Positions 5,455 to 6,474 of a DNA stretch of 6,474 bases are shown one piece after another. The stretch comes from Longimicrobiales bacterium (GTDB lineage Bacteria; Gemmatimonadota; Gemmatimonadetes; Longimicrobiales; Gaopeijiaceae): contig JANQME010000304.1 in NCBI GenBank assembly GCA_028280205.1, positions 1 to 6,474 on the forward strand, read 5' to 3'. Numbering within the stretch: the stretch's first letter is position 1; each line of letters starts with the position of its first letter. Below the pieces are notes generated by a model. The model saw only the letters and a program-made list of their open reading frames with translations, had not been told where the DNA came from and did no database searches. Position numbers and translations under genes: made by a program.

Positions 5455-5521
5455 GACCGCGCCGCCAGATCCGCCTGCGGGGCTCGTTCGTGACGTGCAT
5501 GCCGGGCGGCGGAGCGCGGTC
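5455..5521. terminator. Long-range inverted repeat between convergent genes (weak terminator candidate)
   Basis: GACCGCGCCGCC (5455-5466) can pair with GGCGGAGCGCGGTC (5508-5521), leaving a 2-nt bulge and a 41-nt loop. It fills most of the 84-bp gap between two tail-to-tail genes, where a bidirectional terminator is expected. The loop is long and there is no T-tract, so it is only a candidate. Confidence 0.25.
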
Positions 5522-5537
5522 CATCGCCCCGATCCGG

Positions 5538-5843
5538 TTAAACCCGCCGGTCCGCTCCTGTCCTACGATCGGGCACCGCCGAATCTCGAGGTCCCGCCTT
5601 CCTTCGGTCCCCCGTAACTCGTCGGTTGTAGCCCTCCGTGAGCCATGTGGCGATTACGATACGATGCTGGAACTCCGCCGTGTCCGCGTCCTCCTGATGG
5701 GCCTCGAAGACCCGACGCTCCGGCCCGCCGTTCATCGACACGAACCACGCTCCATCGGCGAACTCGGGCGCCCCGCCCGGCACCGGACGGACCGTTCCTC
5801 GGTATCGGCGGCCTTTGTGAATGAACTCGATCGAGCGGAGCAC
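5538..5843 (-). CDS. Small protein of unknown function with DRR-repeat C-terminal tail, 101 aa
   Basis: The start is GTG at 5843-5841 with GAGG 5 nt upstream (5852-5849). Residues 4-70 look like a compact small domain: IEFIHKGRRYRGTVRPV (5-21), then GAWFVSMNGGPERRVFEA (31-48) and the likely helix TAEFQHRIVIATWLTEG (55-71). The tail (73-101) is highly basic and repetitive: NRRVTGDRRK, PDRRTGADRRV. This RR/DRR spacing resembles low-complexity linkers of the 'ERRSGxDRR' kind seen at the ends of some bacterial signalling proteins, and may bind nucleic acid, anionic lipid or a partner. I do not recognise the domain. The propeller gene on the same strand ends 150 bp upstream and a possible promoter lies between them, so it is probably transcribed on its own. 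The plus strand here also has a long open frame, but that frame has no recognisable protein sequence. Confidence 0.75.
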   Translation of the reverse strand: MLRSIEFIHKGRRYRGTVRPVPGGAPEFADGAWFVSMNGGPERRVFEAHQEDADTAEFQHRIVIATWLTEGYNRRVTGDRRKAGPRDSAVPDRRTGADRRV

Positions 5844-5848
5844 GTCTA

Positions 5849-5852
5849 CCTC
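5849..5852 (-). promoter_or_regulatory. Ribosome binding site supporting a GTG start
   Basis: GAGG on the minus strand sits 5 nt before the GTG at 5843. It is the main reason to accept a non-ATG start for this small gene. Confidence 0.5.
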
Positions 5853-5906
5853 GCGAGACGCGTGAACGGAGGGCCCCGCCAGTGTCTACGGGGCTGGACC
5901 GGTGTG

Positions 5907-5935
5907 AGCCTACCTCCGGCGAATCAGCGAGGCAA
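5907..5935 (-). promoter_or_regulatory. Possible sigma-70-type promoter for the 101-aa gene
   Basis: On the minus strand TTGCCT (5935-5930) and TAGGCT (5912-5907) are 17 bp apart. They match the consensus at 4 of 6 and 3 of 6 positions. Transcription would begin near 5900 with a leader of about 57 nt. Confidence 0.3.
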
Positions 5936-5993
5936 CGCCGGACCGGCCGGCTTCGGGCGCGGGCCTGCTCGCCTCGCGGCGATGACCGACCCC

Positions 5994-6474
5994 TCACCGA
6001 GGCGCCCGACGCCGCAACTCCTCGTGGAAGCCCTCCACGAGCACGAGCTCGTTGGGAGCATCGAACAGCGGCATGAGGAACCGCTCCCCGTCGGGCGAGA
6101 CGCCGTAGTTCGTGTTCAGCGGGTCGACGAACGTCTCGTCGAGCATGAAGAGCGGTCGGGTCTCGAGGAGCTCGAAGCCCTCGTCGTACCCGATGCGGGC
6201 GGACATCACCGTGCGGCCTTCGGCGTAGAACAGCTCCGATCCATCGGACGACCAACGGGGCGACCCCGCCCCTCCGCCCGCACCGGCGACGAGCCACGCG
6301 CCGGCCTGGACATCGGGGAACGGACGGACCCAGACCTGGCTCCGCCCGATACGATCGTCGAACGCGACATAGGCGAGGTACCGGCCGTCGGGTGACAGCG
6401 TCGGAGACGCTTCGTCGATCGATGGATCGGCTGCGACTGCGACCGGCTCGGCGCCCGTACCCCTCCGGATCGCA
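5994..6474 (-). CDS. PD40/TolB-like beta-propeller protein, C-terminal 159 residues (gene starts beyond the right edge)
   Basis: The minus-strand frame is open from the window edge to the stop at 5994. It has three WD40-like PD40 blades, recognisable by S-P/S-D-G turns: SPTLSPDGRYLAYVA (visible residues 23-37), SPRWSSDGSELFYAEG (71-86) and NYGVSPDGERFLM (122-134). VWVRPFPD (47-54) lies between blades, and the end NELVLVEGFHEELRRR (about 141-156) closes the protein. This ending is typical of large bacterial proteins with an N-terminal DNA-binding or Ser/Thr-kinase domain and a C-terminal propeller, where residues of the form 'vvnWfeELkr' finish the chain. The N-terminal half is not in the window, so kinase, regulator or periplasmic propeller cannot be decided. 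A GTG at 6209 lies inside the second blade and is not the true start. Confidence 0.85.
   Translation of the reverse strand, partial: AIRRGTGAEPVAVAADPSIDEASPTLSPDGRYLAYVAFDDRIGRSQVWVRPFPDVQAGAWLVAGAGGGAGSPRWSSDGSELFYAEGRTVMSARIGYDEGFELLETRPLFMLDETFVDPLNTNYGVSPDGERFLMPLFDAPNELVLVEGFHEELRRRAPR

Noticed and set aside
5490..6395. A 301-codon plus-strand open frame opposite the 101-aa and propeller genes
   Set aside because: The minus strand gives clear PD40 blades over the same bases, and the plus-strand translation has no recognisable motif.

Overview
The window is GC-rich, tightly packed bacterial DNA. The gene repertoire (sigma-54 activator with a GAF-like sensor, Tat-exported molybdoenzyme, PD40 propeller protein, several small proteins of no known family) resembles Gemmatimonadota or another soil or aquatic phylum of that kind. 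That assignment rests on gene style alone; no rRNA or marker gene is present. I see no tRNA, rRNA, CRISPR array, insertion sequence or attachment site.

Layout, left to right. (1) At 1-514, minus strand, is the N-terminal part of a Tat-exported sulfite-oxidase-type molybdopterin enzyme that runs off the left edge. (2) At 649-1494, plus strand, divergent from it, is a class I SAM-dependent methyltransferase. (3) At 1513-3075, minus strand, convergent with the methyltransferase, is a sigma-54-dependent activator with a GAF-like sensor, an AAA+ domain with an intact GAFTGA loop, and a Fis-type helix-turn-helix. (4) A 319-bp divergent control region lies at 3076-3394. (5) At 3395-3706 and 3732-4436, plus strand, is a two-gene operon: a 103-aa protein I do not recognise and an N-terminally anchored SRPBCC-like protein. 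(6) A second control region lies at 4437-4673. (7) At 4674-5453, plus strand, is an exported, glycine-rich, probably outer-membrane beta-barrel protein. (8) At 5538-5843, minus strand, is a 101-aa unknown protein with a DRR-repeat tail. (9) At 5994-6474, minus strand, is the C-terminal part of a PD40/TolB-like beta-propeller protein, perhaps the sensor end of a Ser/Thr kinase, that runs off the right edge.

The most interesting part is 1513-5453. Both control regions carry the same 15-bp sigma-54 -24/-12 element (TGGCACG-N4-TCGC). In both, a conserved palindromic upstream block starts exactly 91 bp before it, and the two regions align without gaps over 106 bp at about 70% identity. Since the neighbouring gene encodes a sigma-54 activator, the simplest reading is a local regulon. 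In this model the activator senses an unknown signal through its GAF-like domain, binds both upstream blocks, and turns on the small-protein/SRPBCC operon and the envelope protein together. In copy 1 only, the side facing the activator gene, a good sigma-70-type promoter for the activator lies on top of the sigma-54 element, suggesting mutually exclusive transcription. The signal and the physiological job (an envelope or hydrophobic-ligand response is plausible) cannot be read from the sequence.
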